From the IMG/VR virus record IMGVR_UViG_3300003937_000144, positions 1 to 64,000 of that record: a DNA stretch of 64,000 nucleotides. One strand, 5' to 3'. The notes beneath the pieces were generated by a model. That model worked only from the letters and a program-made list of their open reading frames with translations, was not told the origin of the DNA and ran no database searches. Every line of letters starts with the position of its first letter. Positions within the stretch are counted from its first letter, which is position 1. Shown one piece after another: positions 46,701-55,443 of this stretch. A program made the position numbers and the translations under genes. This DNA comes from a virus.

Positions 46701-48881
46701 ATTAATAACGATGGTGAATTTGATGCGATGGTAGCAAACCTTCAGCCTCAGGTAGGTACTGTATGGGGCGAATGGTCAACTAACTGGACTGGTCAAGAAT
46801 GGCGTGGAGTCGGTGGTAGAACTAGTGGACTCTTTCAGACTGGTACATCTACACGAACAGGTATTCAACAAACTATTGAGGTTGTAACATCAAGATTTAG
46901 TATTGGTGATCGTATTGTTGAAGTTAACTTTGTTCCATTTATGAGAACAAGACTTGTAGAATTTTCCGCAACACGCATGAAACCTGCAACTCAAGTCTAT
47001 GCATTTTTTGATGGTACATCTGTAGCAGACTATGTATCTACTACATCAACAAGCTATACACCTTTAGTTGGTGTTAATACTGTTACTGCTCACCCCGCTG
47101 GGGCCACGACATTAACAACCGATGCGAATGGCGCAATAAGTGGTACATTCTTAATACCTAATAACTCTGCCTTAAATTTCCCAGCTGGTGAAAAAGAATT
47201 TAAACTAACTCAAAGATCTGATAATGACGATTCAATAACAACAACATCCGCTACAGCAATGTATACAGCTGCGGGATTAATTGAAACTAGAGAGAATGTT
47301 ATTATTTCAACAAGAACTCCATTCATTCAGAAAACTTCGGCTGGTACTCAAACACAAAGTGCTAGTAGAGATACAGGACAAAGAACGACGCCAAGGGTTA
47401 ATTGGGGTGATCCACTTGCTCAATCTATCTTACTTGACCAAGCTGCATTTGTTACTTCAGTAGATCTTAACTTTACTACTAAAGATGATAACATACCAGT
47501 TCAAATACAGATTAGAGAAATGGTTAATGGATTCCCAACACAGGTTATTATTCCATTCTCTGATGTAACACTTAATCCAAGTGCTGTTAGTACATCTGCT
47601 GCAACAACATTTACATTCCCATCCCCTGTTTATTTACAAGATGGTGTTGAATATGCAATAACAGTTATATCTAACTCAAATAAATACCATGTGCGTTATG
47701 CTCAGATTGGTGATGAAGATCAAAATGGTAATAGAATAAGCCAACAGCCATACGCTGGTGTATTATTTAAATCACAGAATGCTTCAACATGGACTCCTGA
47801 TCAGAATAAAGATTTAATGTTCACATTGAATAGAGCAGTATTTGATATTTCAACTTCACGTAATTGTGTACTTAGAAATGCTGCATTGCCTTCAAGAGCT
47901 TTAGAAGCAAATCCATTAACAACTGTAGCATCGGCTGCCGGTGCGGCTAATACATTTAAAGTAACTCATAGAGATCACGGCTTTAAAGTTGGTGACACAG
48001 TTACTTTAGCTGGATTTGCAGATACAAATGGTTATGATGCAGACGAATTAAATATAACACACACTATTGTGGCAGTAACTATGGATAGTTATACTATTAC
48101 AACAGCGGCTGGTTCTCCTGGTGGTCATGTTCTTGCGATTACTGCTGGTAATGGTGGTGGTACTGCATGTACTGCAACTCAACATCTAGCTTGGAATACA
48201 ATACATCCAGTTGTACAAGGGATTGTATTACCTGATACTACAGCAACATGGACAGTTAAAGATGCATTAATGTCAAGTGGAACTATTACTGCTACTGGAG
48301 CGGCTATAGTACTTAACGAAGACTATACTCCTTTATATCCTAAAGTAATTAAATCTGGGGCCACGCAAACATTACAGTTTGATGGTACATTCGCTTCAAC
48401 GAATGCTTACCTATCACCTGTTATTGATATGGAACGTTGTTCAGTAATTACTATTGGTAATAGAATTGATAATAATGCTGGTGTATTTAATGCAGGGTTA
48501 ACTGCATTAACTGCTACTGCTGAGACAACGGCGGCATTAGGATCTAACTTAGCAAAGTATGTAACTAAAACAATTGAATTACAAGATACATCAGATGCAA
48601 TTAAAATATATTTAGATATTAATAGACCAAACGGATCATTTGTTGACGTGTACTATAAGACTGGTAACACGGCTGGAACATTTGATGCTGAGTCATGGGT
48701 TGAAGCTACACCTAATGCAACAGTTAAATTCTCGGATGGATCTACATACGATGAAACAGTATATGATATTGCCCCTGCAGCTTCATTTACTATATTTGCA
48801 ATTAAGATTGTAATGAGATCTACTGGTACAAGTTATATTCCAATGTGTCAAGATCTTAGGGCTATAGCAATGAGAGTGTAA
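43773..48881 (+). CDS. Large baseplate/fibre structural protein (DUF4815-like)
   Basis: The 1702-residue protein starts FNVEPYWDDFETAGADGLSP, then YQRVLFRPGKAVQARELTQL and QTSLQHQLSSTGDHIFKEGS. From memory this is the DUF4815 signature of large virion proteins in marine T4-like phages. The body is beta-rich with repeated Ser/Thr/Gly segments; an unusual middle part (RKQ-free, Trp-rich TVWGEWSTNWTGQEWRGVGG) lies near residue 1000. It follows gp8 where T4 has gp9/gp10, so a baseplate-periphery or fibre-attachment role is likely but inferred. Confidence 0.7.
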   Translation: MAISFNVEPYWDDFETAGADGLSPKEKYQRVLFRPGKAVQARELTQLQTSLQHQLSSTGDHIFKEGSVVVPGALHLHNKLDYVRLSACNTGLVADIVGTEYTDGTNVAKVIHAALASGDDSITIWVQYISGAVFASGASLTATGSKTATVASSNDANANTPTGFGSIVSLEDGIYYIKKHMVVAKAKTIILSKYTSNVSFDIGLLVTEALVSSGTDASLNDNATGTPNASAPGAHRYSITAVLSTQAVNATTGNFVLIARLEEGIVIKNARTADYNHLEDELARRTFDESGNYYVNPFKALVKTHQAASPDATKLTLAVEPSKAYVRGYEIQTLSTTNVTVDRARTSEVVSDKLTEVTHNNYIEVTAMTGVPDITTFGKISIENSGGNEIGTCRARSIERVSGDGATAGSRYRIHIFEVVLDLATYPTGMAVATQLDDKEGTAAGTAFAATIATYNFGPDSLIYELPYKRIKTLNGEVDPNLSAVYDFSYNTNRIVGSATVSGSGTATFTAAATGEQFGSKSANTNWILINDTNDGDGGEEVLVGDITIDNNATPPNVVIDGLPTTGDLGGGGSDGAVGDTVRLIAPMVRTLTHKTKTLSANTSVAFGAGVTGGYDGAAAGYEKGQALGHADVHQLVTVVETSGSTDVTEHFELDTGQRDDYYDVGHVKLKSTSNYTAAVALTVTYKYFSHSTGDFFTVDSYTGQIDYADIPKLGDLELRACVDFRPRVADAGGNFTGTGNSISNAPVKGTQFSTDIQFYLPRIDKVYLNSAGTFGVAPGVPSRYPEKPNIPSDAMHLYTLTIPAYTLNPGEVEVEYIDQRRFTMRDIGRIEKRINQVEYYSVLSFLEAEAQNTQILDASNNARWKSGYLVDAFSNTRMSRSNSSEYKASVDLKSRTLRPPFSQGNASLDYHASSTTVRTGDLVTLPYTSAAMITQGQYSGLINVNPYDVFNWTGGMTLTPTTDEWRDVDRRPEVVINNDGEFDAMVANLQPQVGTVWGEWSTNWTGQEWRGVGGRTSGLFQTGTSTRTGIQQTIEVVTSRFSIGDRIVEVNFVPFMRTRLVEFSATRMKPATQVYAFFDGTSVADYVSTTSTSYTPLVGVNTVTAHPAGATTLTTDANGAISGTFLIPNNSALNFPAGEKEFKLTQRSDNDDSITTTSATAMYTAAGLIETRENVIISTRTPFIQKTSAGTQTQSASRDTGQRTTPRVNWGDPLAQSILLDQAAFVTSVDLNFTTKDDNIPVQIQIREMVNGFPTQVIIPFSDVTLNPSAVSTSAATTFTFPSPVYLQDGVEYAITVISNSNKYHVRYAQIGDEDQNGNRISQQPYAGVLFKSQNASTWTPDQNKDLMFTLNRAVFDISTSRNCVLRNAALPSRALEANPLTTVASAAGAANTFKVTHRDHGFKVGDTVTLAGFADTNGYDADELNITHTIVAVTMDSYTITTAAGSPGGHVLAITAGNGGGTACTATQHLAWNTIHPVVQGIVLPDTTATWTVKDALMSSGTITATGAAIVLNEDYTPLYPKVIKSGATQTLQFDGTFASTNAYLSPVIDMERCSVITIGNRIDNNAGVFNAGLTALTATAETTAALGSNLAKYVTKTIELQDTSDAIKIYLDINRPNGSFVDVYYKTGNTAGTFDAESWVEATPNATVKFSDGSTYDETVYDIAPAASFTIFAIKIVMRSTGTSYIPMCQDLRAIAMRV

Positions 48882-49075
48882 TGCATATACCAGTTCAAGG
48901 ACATCCGGGAATGGTAAGAGATACAAACTCAGGTGCAGTTATAAATATGGGCAGCGAAGGTGATAGACATTCTGCTAATAGAGCAAGGATGGCACGAGAA
49001 GCTGAGAGATTAAATAAAGTAGAACAAGATGTATCGGAAATTAAAGATATGTTAAAACAATTAATAGAGAGATAA
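48881..49075 (+). CDS. Small structural-type protein with coiled-coil end
   Basis: The 64-residue protein begins MHIPVQGHPGMVRDTNSGAV and ends in a heptad-like helix (LNKVEQDVSEIKDMLKQLIE). From memory, the HxP-GHxxLVRD opening recurs in a small gene at this place in marine T4-like phages. The start overlaps the large structural gene and the stop is one base before the fibre gene, suggesting a virion or fibre-chaperone role. Confidence 0.6.
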   Translation: MHIPVQGHPGMVRDTNSGAVINMGSEGDRHSANRARMAREAERLNKVEQDVSEIKDMLKQLIER

Positions 49076-49076
49076 T

Positions 49077-50282
49077 ATGGCAACAGTAAACGTAACAACA
49101 GCAAATACATTTGAAGAATGGAGAGTCAAGACCAATGAGTTGGGAACAGCTGTTGGTAACTTAACTAATCTGACTGAGCCATTAGCAGGTGCAACAGATA
49201 TAGTTTCTGCATTAGCAGACCATGAGACACGAACAGAAGCGCTTGATCTTATTGTTGGTACTGCTGCATTATGGGACACAACTAATTATGGTACTTTGCG
49301 TAAAGCTGCAAATAAGAACCATGCAGATATTACGACACTAGCTGCAACAGCCGGTATTGATTTAGCTAACAATAGTTTATCTGGATATAATGGTTCAGAG
49401 ACAACTCTAGTAGCTATTCTTAATGCTCAATATGCAGTTGACAATACTCAAACAACTAATATAACATCTAACGATACTGATATTGCTGCTATAAATACGA
49501 AGCTAGGTACAATCTCGGCAGCTGCGATGGGAACAACTGCGGCAACGGTTGGTCCTGCTATTTTAGAATTACACGGTGAATTAACCACCGCTACTTCAAA
49601 TATTGCTGCCGTCGGTGCTGCTTATGTAGCTGTTGCTGGTGATACAATGACTGGCACACTTGTTACTGCAAGCTCTGGATTAAGTGGTTCAACAGCGGGT
49701 GTAAGTGCTGCAACGCTATTAACATTTGGTACTGGTTCTAGTACAGCAATGCAAATTAACTCAAGCCAACGTATTGGTATTGGTACAAGTGCTCACGCAT
49801 CGCATAAGGTAGATGTATCTGGTAGCTTGAATGCTACAACATTATCATATGGCGGAACAGATTTAAAATCAGTATTCCATGAACAAGGTGAGTCATTCCA
49901 AGATGCGGTAGGTGCAATGCTTGGTGGTACAGAAACTGGTGGAATATCAGTAACATATGATGATGCTAATAACCATATAGACTTCGCAATTGCAGATGAT
50001 GGACATAATCACGTAGTTGGTAACATTGATAACTTCGCTGAAGAAGTTCAAGATGTTGTTGGCGCTATGGTTGGCTCTAATACTGAGTCAGGCATATCGG
50101 TTGTGTATCAAGATGGTGATGGAACTATTGACTTTGATGTTAACGATCCAACCATTACTTTGACAGGTGCGGTTACAGGTTCTGGTACAATAACAAACTT
50201 AGGTTCAGTGAGCATAACAACAACAGGTGCGCCATCGCTTAAACTAGATATTTATGATGTTGCTGGCAACCAGTTGTTCTAA
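49077..50282 (+). CDS. Tail-fibre-like structural protein
   Basis: The 401-residue protein is low in Cys and rich in Ala, Thr and Gly. Its N-terminal NTFEEWRVKTNELGTAVGNL segment is typical of phage fibre/virion attachment parts. Later segments repeat QDAVGAMLGGTETGGISVTY and QDVVGAMVGSNTESGISVVY, a module also found in the fibre gene at 58433 (VEDLVGAMVTSNTETFITVT). This shared module marks it as a fibre or adaptor. It ends LDIYDVAGNQLF. Confidence 0.6.
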   Translation: MATVNVTTANTFEEWRVKTNELGTAVGNLTNLTEPLAGATDIVSALADHETRTEALDLIVGTAALWDTTNYGTLRKAANKNHADITTLAATAGIDLANNSLSGYNGSETTLVAILNAQYAVDNTQTTNITSNDTDIAAINTKLGTISAAAMGTTAATVGPAILELHGELTTATSNIAAVGAAYVAVAGDTMTGTLVTASSGLSGSTAGVSAATLLTFGTGSSTAMQINSSQRIGIGTSAHASHKVDVSGSLNATTLSYGGTDLKSVFHEQGESFQDAVGAMLGGTETGGISVTYDDANNHIDFAIADDGHNHVVGNIDNFAEEVQDVVGAMVGSNTESGISVVYQDGDGTIDFDVNDPTITLTGAVTGSGTITNLGSVSITTTGAPSLKLDIYDVAGNQLF

Positions 50283-50293
50283 ATTGACAATAA

Positions 50294-50301
50294 TATAAAT
50301 A
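50294..50301 (+). promoter_or_regulatory. Late promoter (TATAAATA)
   Basis: Exact octamer in the 32-base gap after the fibre gene, 13 bases before the ATG at 50315; the short leader carries AGGG. Confidence 0.65.
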
Positions 50302-50314
50302 AAGGTATAGGGAA

Positions 50315-50653
50315 ATGGCAGTATTAAGCAATTTAAGTATAGACCAAGGTGCAGACTATAGTGCTGACATCGTGGTAGAAGATGGTAATGGTAACGTTGC
50401 AGATTTAACTGGATATACTGTAGCGGGTCAAATGCGAAAAAGCTATGCCTCAAGTACCGCAACAAATTTTGGAGCTACTATAGCTAATGCCGGACAGGGA
50501 TTAATTACAATAACTCTATCGAATTCGGTTACAAATGGATTGAAGGCCGGAAGATACTTATATGATGTGGAGATAACCAAGACTTCTACAAGTGAGAAGA
50601 CTAGGGTTGTCGAAGGACAAGTTACGATTAACCCAGGAGTTACACAAACATAA
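50315..50653 (+). CDS. Small Ig-like virion protein (BppU-type pattern)
   Basis: The 112-residue beta-rich protein shows NLSIDQGADYSADIVVEDGN followed by LTGYTVAGQMRKSY, GLITITLSNSVTNGLKAGRY and LYDVEIT. This pattern matches small Ig-like or BppU N-terminal domains used to dock receptor-binding parts to baseplates. Position among fibre genes fits. Family assignment is by pattern, not alignment. It overlaps the next gene by one base. Confidence 0.55.
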   Translation: MAVLSNLSIDQGADYSADIVVEDGNGNVADLTGYTVAGQMRKSYASSTATNFGATIANAGQGLITITLSNSVTNGLKAGRYLYDVEITKTSTSEKTRVVEGQVTINPGVTQT

Positions 50654-50904
50654 TGGCATTACAAGGAAAGATTACAGCAAATAGGGGATACCAATCCGCT
50701 GGAATCACAAAGAAAGTTATAATGGCAAGAAATGTAAGTGTCTCGGGGGTAACGTCGCAGCTCGCAGCGTTAACTGATGTTGATGTTTCTGCTAGAGCTG
50801 ATGGTTCAATTATACAATGGGATGGTTCTGCCGGAACATTTAAAGTTAAGCCGACTATGGAAGATACGAATAGTAATACAAAAATTAATGGAGGGTCATT
50901 TTAG
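50653..50904 (+). CDS. Small fibre-region structural protein
   Basis: The 83-residue protein has a basic start (MALQGKITANRGYQSAGITK) and then a short fibre-like module (LAALTDVDVSARADGSIIQW, DGSAGTFKVKP), ending NGGSF. Similar ...GGTF / GGSF ends close the fibre at 52812, suggesting a shared C-terminal signal. It probably belongs to the fibre or its attachment; the exact role is unknown. Confidence 0.5.
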   Translation: MALQGKITANRGYQSAGITKKVIMARNVSVSGVTSQLAALTDVDVSARADGSIIQWDGSAGTFKVKPTMEDTNSNTKINGGSF

Positions 50905-50940
50905 TGGCGCTACAACTTAACAAATTAGAGGAGAAATAGG

Positions 50941-52812
50941 ATGGCAGGAACAGTCATTGTAACTAAATATAGTTTAGCCACAGGCTCGCCGGCAACAGAT
51001 GCATTAGCGGTTGGTGAACAGGCTTACTCATTTAGTTCAGATAAATTATTCATTGGCGAAACATCGGGTTCGGATGTAGTAGCACGAGTAATTGGTGGTC
51101 AAGTCTACACAGACATGTTGGACCACACTGCGGGTACGCTAACAGCGTCATCAGCAATTATAACAGACGCATCGAGTAAAATTAGTGCATTAAATGTTGA
51201 CAACTTAACATTAGATGGTAATGCAATCACATCAACAAATACAAATGGTGATATTACAATCACACCACATGGATCTGGTAAGGTTATCCTTGATGGTTTA
51301 TCTCATCCAACGGCTGACGGTTCGAATGGTCATGTCTTAACAACTGACGGTTCGGGTAACTTAAGCTTTACTGCACCAGCTTCATCAAGCTTATCGCTTG
51401 CTGCTGATTCAGGTTCAAATGATACCTTTAATACTGGTGAGACATTAACCTTTACAGGTGGTGATGGTATTGATACAACAGTATCAGATAATACAATAAC
51501 AATTGCCGCAGAAGTTGCAACCTCAGCTAATAAGGGTGTTGTAACATTAAACACTGCTGACTTTGATGTAACATCAGGTGATGTAACGGTTAAAGCTTTA
51601 GGTATATCGAATGCACAACTTGCTGGTTCAATTGCTAATGGTAAATTAGCAAACTCAACTGTTGCATACGGTGGTGTTACATTATCATTAGGTACTGCAG
51701 ATACAACTCCTGCATTTGACCTAACTGATGCAACTAACTATCCAACATCTTCATTAACTGGCAGCATTACTAATGCTCAGTTAGCAGGTTCAATTGCTAA
51801 CGGTAAACTAGCAAATGATGGTATAACAATTGGTTCTACTGACACATCTCTTGGTGATACAATTACAGCATTAGCTGGAATGACAGCAATCGCTGTTGAC
51901 AATGTATCAATAGATGGTAATGCAATTTCAACAACTGATTCAAACGGTAACCTATCACTTGCACCACATGGTACAGGAACAGTTACGGTTCCTTCAAGTT
52001 ATGAAGGTCGTGCTGGATTTGGTTCTGATTCACTTACAAATAAAGCATATGTTGACTCTGTTGCAAACGGTTTAGATGTTAAAAAATCTTGTCGTGTTGC
52101 TACAACAGCCAACCTTGCTGCAACATATAACAATGGTGCAGGTACACTAACTGCAACTTCAAACGCTGCAATTTCTATCGATGGTGTAACTCTTGTTGCA
52201 GATGATAGAATTCTTGTTAAAGACCAAACAGCTGGTTTACAAAATGGTTTCTATAAAGTAACAACTGTTGGTGATGGTTCTACTGCATTTGTTATAACAA
52301 GAACACCAGACGCTGATGCAGCCTCTGAATTAACCGCAGGTGCATTTACATTTGCTGAAGAAGGTACTGATAACGGAGACAATGGTTATGTAATGAGCAC
52401 AAACGGTGCCATCACACTTGGTACAACTGCAATTACATTTGACCAATTCTCAGGTGCTGGTCAAATTAGTGCTGGAAATGGTTTAACTAAGTCTGGTAAT
52501 ACAATCAATGTTGTTGGTACAGCAAACAGATTAAGTGTTGCTGCTGATGCAATTGATATTGATTCAAACTATGTTGGTCAAGCTACAATAACAACATTAG
52601 GTAGTATTGCTACAGGTACTTGGGCAGCAACAGATGTTGCAATAGCTCATGGTGGTACAGGTGTAAGTTCACATACTGGTGACGGATATTGGGTATCAAA
52701 CGCTGGCGGTACAGCATTAAGCTACATAACTGGTACACAATACCAGCATTTAGGATTTAGTTCAACTGGAGTTCCACAAGCAAGTGGAACAATTGATGGT
52801 GGAACATTTTAA
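50941..52812 (+). CDS. Tail fibre protein
   Basis: The 623-residue protein begins VIVTKYSLATGSPATDALAV, GEQAYSFSSDKLFIGET (a common docking module of phage fibres). Repeated beta motifs follow, for example SLTGSITNAQLAGSIANGKL, ANSTVAYGGVTLSLGTADTT, and twin copies of ...DNLTLDGNAITSTNTNGDIT. The C-terminal part (GNTINVVGTANRLSVAADAI) is fibre-like and it ends SGTIDGGTF. It is likely trimeric and involved in receptor contact; no enzymatic domain is seen. AGAGGAG lies upstream. Confidence 0.7.
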   Translation: MAGTVIVTKYSLATGSPATDALAVGEQAYSFSSDKLFIGETSGSDVVARVIGGQVYTDMLDHTAGTLTASSAIITDASSKISALNVDNLTLDGNAITSTNTNGDITITPHGSGKVILDGLSHPTADGSNGHVLTTDGSGNLSFTAPASSSLSLAADSGSNDTFNTGETLTFTGGDGIDTTVSDNTITIAAEVATSANKGVVTLNTADFDVTSGDVTVKALGISNAQLAGSIANGKLANSTVAYGGVTLSLGTADTTPAFDLTDATNYPTSSLTGSITNAQLAGSIANGKLANDGITIGSTDTSLGDTITALAGMTAIAVDNVSIDGNAISTTDSNGNLSLAPHGTGTVTVPSSYEGRAGFGSDSLTNKAYVDSVANGLDVKKSCRVATTANLAATYNNGAGTLTATSNAAISIDGVTLVADDRILVKDQTAGLQNGFYKVTTVGDGSTAFVITRTPDADAASELTAGAFTFAEEGTDNGDNGYVMSTNGAITLGTTAITFDQFSGAGQISAGNGLTKSGNTINVVGTANRLSVAADAIDIDSNYVGQATITTLGSIATGTWAATDVAIAHGGTGVSSHTGDGYWVSNAGGTALSYITGTQYQHLGFSSTGVPQASGTIDGGTF

Positions 52813-52847
52813 TTAACGTATATATATAAGAAAGAGAGGAAAATAAT

Positions 52848-53825
52848 ATGCCAAAACCTTTAAAGTGGAATGGAAGTGCAGGACTTAAGGAAATGTCCGC
52901 AGCTGAAATTGATGACAACGTCGATCTAATATTAGACCATTTTTCTGGAATGACATCTAATAATACTGGCCACCTTGCAATGAATGCAGAGTCGGGCTGG
53001 ACAGACATTGGTACATTCGCAGATACTAGACGTGACCAAGCACAGGGAACTCACCCGGCTAATACAACCATTCATACAGACAACTATGTCTTTAGACAAA
53101 ACTTAACTGACGTTACTCCTAGCCCAACAGCTAGGCCGTTCGCAGTTAAATATGATGGTGGTTCTTTTGATGGTATGATTGAAATGACAGATGCTGAATG
53201 CAGAGCTGACATTGTTGATAGAATCAATATTAAAATTGCTGCAGGTGGTGTAGGTTCATATGTATTACAACCAGCAGCTCCTGGTACAGGAACATGGACT
53301 AACGTTGGTACAGTTAATAACAAATTAGCTGTGGATTCAGTTGCTAATAGCACAATACTTTGGAAGAGAACAACTGGTTCGAATACAACTGCAACAAGAC
53401 CTCTAAAATGGAATTCAAATCAAGTGAAAGAGATGTCTGATGCTGAGATTAATGACTTAGTAGAAATGTATCAAGAATCTATTGTTGATACAGGTATTGG
53501 TAAGTACACATTAGCTGCAGCCGCTCCTGGTACAGGAACATGGCAAACAGTAGGTTCGGCCTTTGTTGATACAAGAAAACAAAGAACAGACCAAAACTAT
53601 TCAGGTGATTATACTGGTGCTTATACCGGTAACTATACTGGAGCTTATACAGGTTATTACTCAACATACTACTCAGGACGTCAAGTAGGTCCATATACTG
53701 GATATTACTCAGGCACATATACTGGATATTATTCAGGAACTTATACTGGTTCATATACTGGTGCAACAATTATGGCCGCAACAGACTCAGTAACTACAAT
53801 GAAACTTTGGTTAAGGACAGCATAA
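52848..53825 (+). CDS. Structural protein with internal repeats and YTG/YSG tail
   Basis: The 325-residue protein is built from related units starting PKPLKWNGSAGLKEMSAAEI, ARPFAVKYDGGSFDGMIEMT and TRPLKWNSNQVKEMSDAEIN, each followed by a GxGxY..AxxAPGTGTW segment. A Tyr-Thr/Ser-Gly tripeptide repeat (separate entry) lies before the C-terminus. The repeats suggest a fibrous or surface-exposed virion part. Tyr/Gly-rich repeats occur in some marine phage structural proteins, from memory. It is coupled to the next gene. Confidence 0.6.
   Translation: MPKPLKWNGSAGLKEMSAAEIDDNVDLILDHFSGMTSNNTGHLAMNAESGWTDIGTFADTRRDQAQGTHPANTTIHTDNYVFRQNLTDVTPSPTARPFAVKYDGGSFDGMIEMTDAECRADIVDRINIKIAAGGVGSYVLQPAAPGTGTWTNVGTVNNKLAVDSVANSTILWKRTTGSNTTATRPLKWNSNQVKEMSDAEINDLVEMYQESIVDTGIGKYTLAAAAPGTGTWQTVGSAFVDTRKQRTDQNYSGDYTGAYTGNYTGAYTGYYSTYYSGRQVGPYTGYYSGTYTGYYSGTYTGSYTGATIMAATDSVTTMKLWLRTA
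53598..53762 (+). repeat. Tyr-(Thr/Ser)-Gly tripeptide repeat
   Basis: About 55 codons consist mainly of Y-[TS]-G separated by single residues (YSGDYTGAYTGNYTGAYTG, then YYS..YYSGRQVGPYTG, YYSGTYTG twice). The DNA repeats near-identical 12-base units around TATACTGG, interrupted by one RQVGP. Every unit offers Tyr plus Thr or Ser hydroxyls. Confidence 0.85.
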
Positions 53826-53826
53826 T

Positions 53827-54261
53827 ATGGCAAAGCATAAAATAGTTTCATGTTATACCAAATCAGGTGCAGCATTTAATACAATAACAGAAGCAATAGA
53901 AACACATATGGCGGCTTCATCTGCTACTGAAACAACAATTGCTGAGTATGAATCATGGGTTGATGGACAAACTAACTTTACTGAAACAAAATCATTAACA
54001 TCTAATGGTTCAGCTGTTGCCTCTGGTACTGCAGGTAATGGTTATGCATTAACTAGAACTTGGACACAAGCTAAGTTAGCAGCATTGGCAGCAACATGGA
54101 CTTCTCTTGCTGAAGCTAAAGGTGAACCAACAACTATTGGTACTGGATGGACAGTAACCCATACTGATACTGATCCTGCTAGTGGTAATCCATCACCTGT
54201 ATGGGGTGGAGATGGAACAGGTGGTCCAGAAGGTTCAACATTTGGAGTAGAAGGCATTTAA
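53827..54261 (+). CDS. Structural-type protein
   Basis: The 144-residue protein is Thr/Ala/Gly-rich with a charged start (MAKHKIVSCYTKSGAAFNTI) and Trp-rich middle (WTQAKLAALAATWTSLAEAK). It ends in a Gly/Pro-rich tail (GGDGTGGPEGSTFGVEGI). The position between fibre-type genes and its composition suggest a virion component. No family recognised. Confidence 0.5.
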   Translation: MAKHKIVSCYTKSGAAFNTITEAIETHMAASSATETTIAEYESWVDGQTNFTETKSLTSNGSAVASGTAGNGYALTRTWTQAKLAALAATWTSLAEAKGEPTTIGTGWTVTHTDTDPASGNPSPVWGGDGTGGPEGSTFGVEGI

Positions 54262-54269
54262 TAAGCGAG

Positions 54270-54277
54270 TATAAATA
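54270..54277 (+). promoter_or_regulatory. Late promoter (TATAAATA)
   Basis: Exact octamer in the 44-base gap 54262-54305, 28 bases before the ATG at 54306; the leader ends in GAAAGGAAT as ribosome-binding site. It probably also serves the overlapping glycosyltransferase/oxygenase genes. Confidence 0.7.
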
Positions 54278-54305
54278 ATTATATTATAACTGAAAGGAAT
54301 ATATC

Positions 54306-54755
54306 ATGGCAACTGAGAATAAAAAAATCAATGATCCGTACTACGCGGATGCATCTTCCAATCTAATCGTATGCGACTTCTTATATGAAGATGGCACATC
54401 TACAACTGTGTCAATTGGAAATACTCCTAAGGGAGAAAAAGATAATCCGGATTGGAAACAAGTATTTAAAGAGTTTACTCACGAAGAAATTAAAGCAAAT
54501 ACTAAATTAAAAGAAGATTCATATCATGCTAACCAAGCTGGAAGACTGGCCAAAGAAAAAGCTGATCAAGATAAAGCAAAGAATGAAGCATTATTTGCAG
54601 CAAAGGTTGATGCCTTTGAAATCGCAGAGGTTAAAGCTTCTAAGAATAGAGTGGCAAAATCTAAAATTCGTAAAGCAAGTAATCTAGTAGAGATCTTTGC
54701 TTATAGTGCATCTATTATCTTAGAAGAAAATGCCAAACCAAAAGAAGAAGCTTAA
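54306..54755 (+). CDS. Hypothetical protein with coiled-coil region
   Basis: The 149-residue protein starts with a small beta-type part (NLIVCDFLYEDGTSTTVSIG). A long charged helix follows (KLKEDSYHANQAGRLAKEKA, DQDKAKNEALFAAKVDAFEI). It overlaps the glycosyltransferase start by 26 bases. Late expression and position suggest a virion protein or an assembly factor; function not known. Confidence 0.55.
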   Translation: MATENKKINDPYYADASSNLIVCDFLYEDGTSTTVSIGNTPKGEKDNPDWKQVFKEFTHEEIKANTKLKEDSYHANQAGRLAKEKADQDKAKNEALFAAKVDAFEIAEVKASKNRVAKSKIRKASNLVEIFAYSASIILEENAKPKEEA

Positions 54756-55443
54756 TGGGTTCATAATTGTAGCAAGTCAGTTTTACGAGTATTATGAGGC
54801 GGCTCATATGCTTATAGATTCACTGCTAGATTATATGCCAGAGGCAAACATTGCCCTATTCGCTCATGACCAATGGACCAAGAATGATTCACGCTGTGAC
54901 GATCTTTATATGGTTGATGATTGTCCTAATCATGTTCGAGCCAAACTCTATTGCCTATCTAAAACCCCATTTGATAAAACTGTATACTTAGATGCTGATA
55001 CTTATGTGCAGCATGAAGATGTATCTAAGATGTTTGACTTCGATTCCGATTTAGTATTCACTAATATAAGACCATACGCAGGTAAGATAGCTAAGTTTGT
55101 TGGAGGTGAAATGGTATTACATGGTGGCGTATTCGGTTATAAGTCAACGCCTAGAGTATTTCAATTCATGGATGATTGGTGGAATTATTATAATAAGCAA
55201 AGAACTAATGAATGGTGGCCAGAAGGGGTTCAACCAAAATCACAATTAATTAGTTGGGATCAGCTAACTTTATGGTGGTTAACTGAAAATACGTATTCTG
55301 ATTTAGATATAAGTATATACGAAGATGATGCAAGATGGAATTTTGTTTATGTATATAAAGAAGATGAATGCAAAGGACCAATAGTAATATGGCATTATAC
55401 ATTACCATTAAAAAAACCGGCAGATGCGCGAAGTCTTAATTAA
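54730..55443 (+). CDS. GT-A fold glycosyltransferase-like protein
   Basis: The 237-residue protein begins LNGFIIVASQFYEYYEAAHM and has KLYCLSKTPFDKTVYLDADTYVQ, in which the DAD triad near residue 91 is the metal/nucleotide-sugar-binding DxD of GT-A enzymes (GT8-like). HGGVFGYKSTPRVFQFMDDW is the acceptor-side segment typical of that group. Donor and acceptor are unknown. It overlaps the genes on both sides, so it is expressed with them as late genes. Alternative start codons do not change the domain. Confidence 0.7.
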   Translation: MPNQKKKLNGFIIVASQFYEYYEAAHMLIDSLLDYMPEANIALFAHDQWTKNDSRCDDLYMVDDCPNHVRAKLYCLSKTPFDKTVYLDADTYVQHEDVSKMFDFDSDLVFTNIRPYAGKIAKFVGGEMVLHGGVFGYKSTPRVFQFMDDWWNYYNKQRTNEWWPEGVQPKSQLISWDQLTLWWLTENTYSDLDISIYEDDARWNFVYVYKEDECKGPIVIWHYTLPLKKPADARSLN

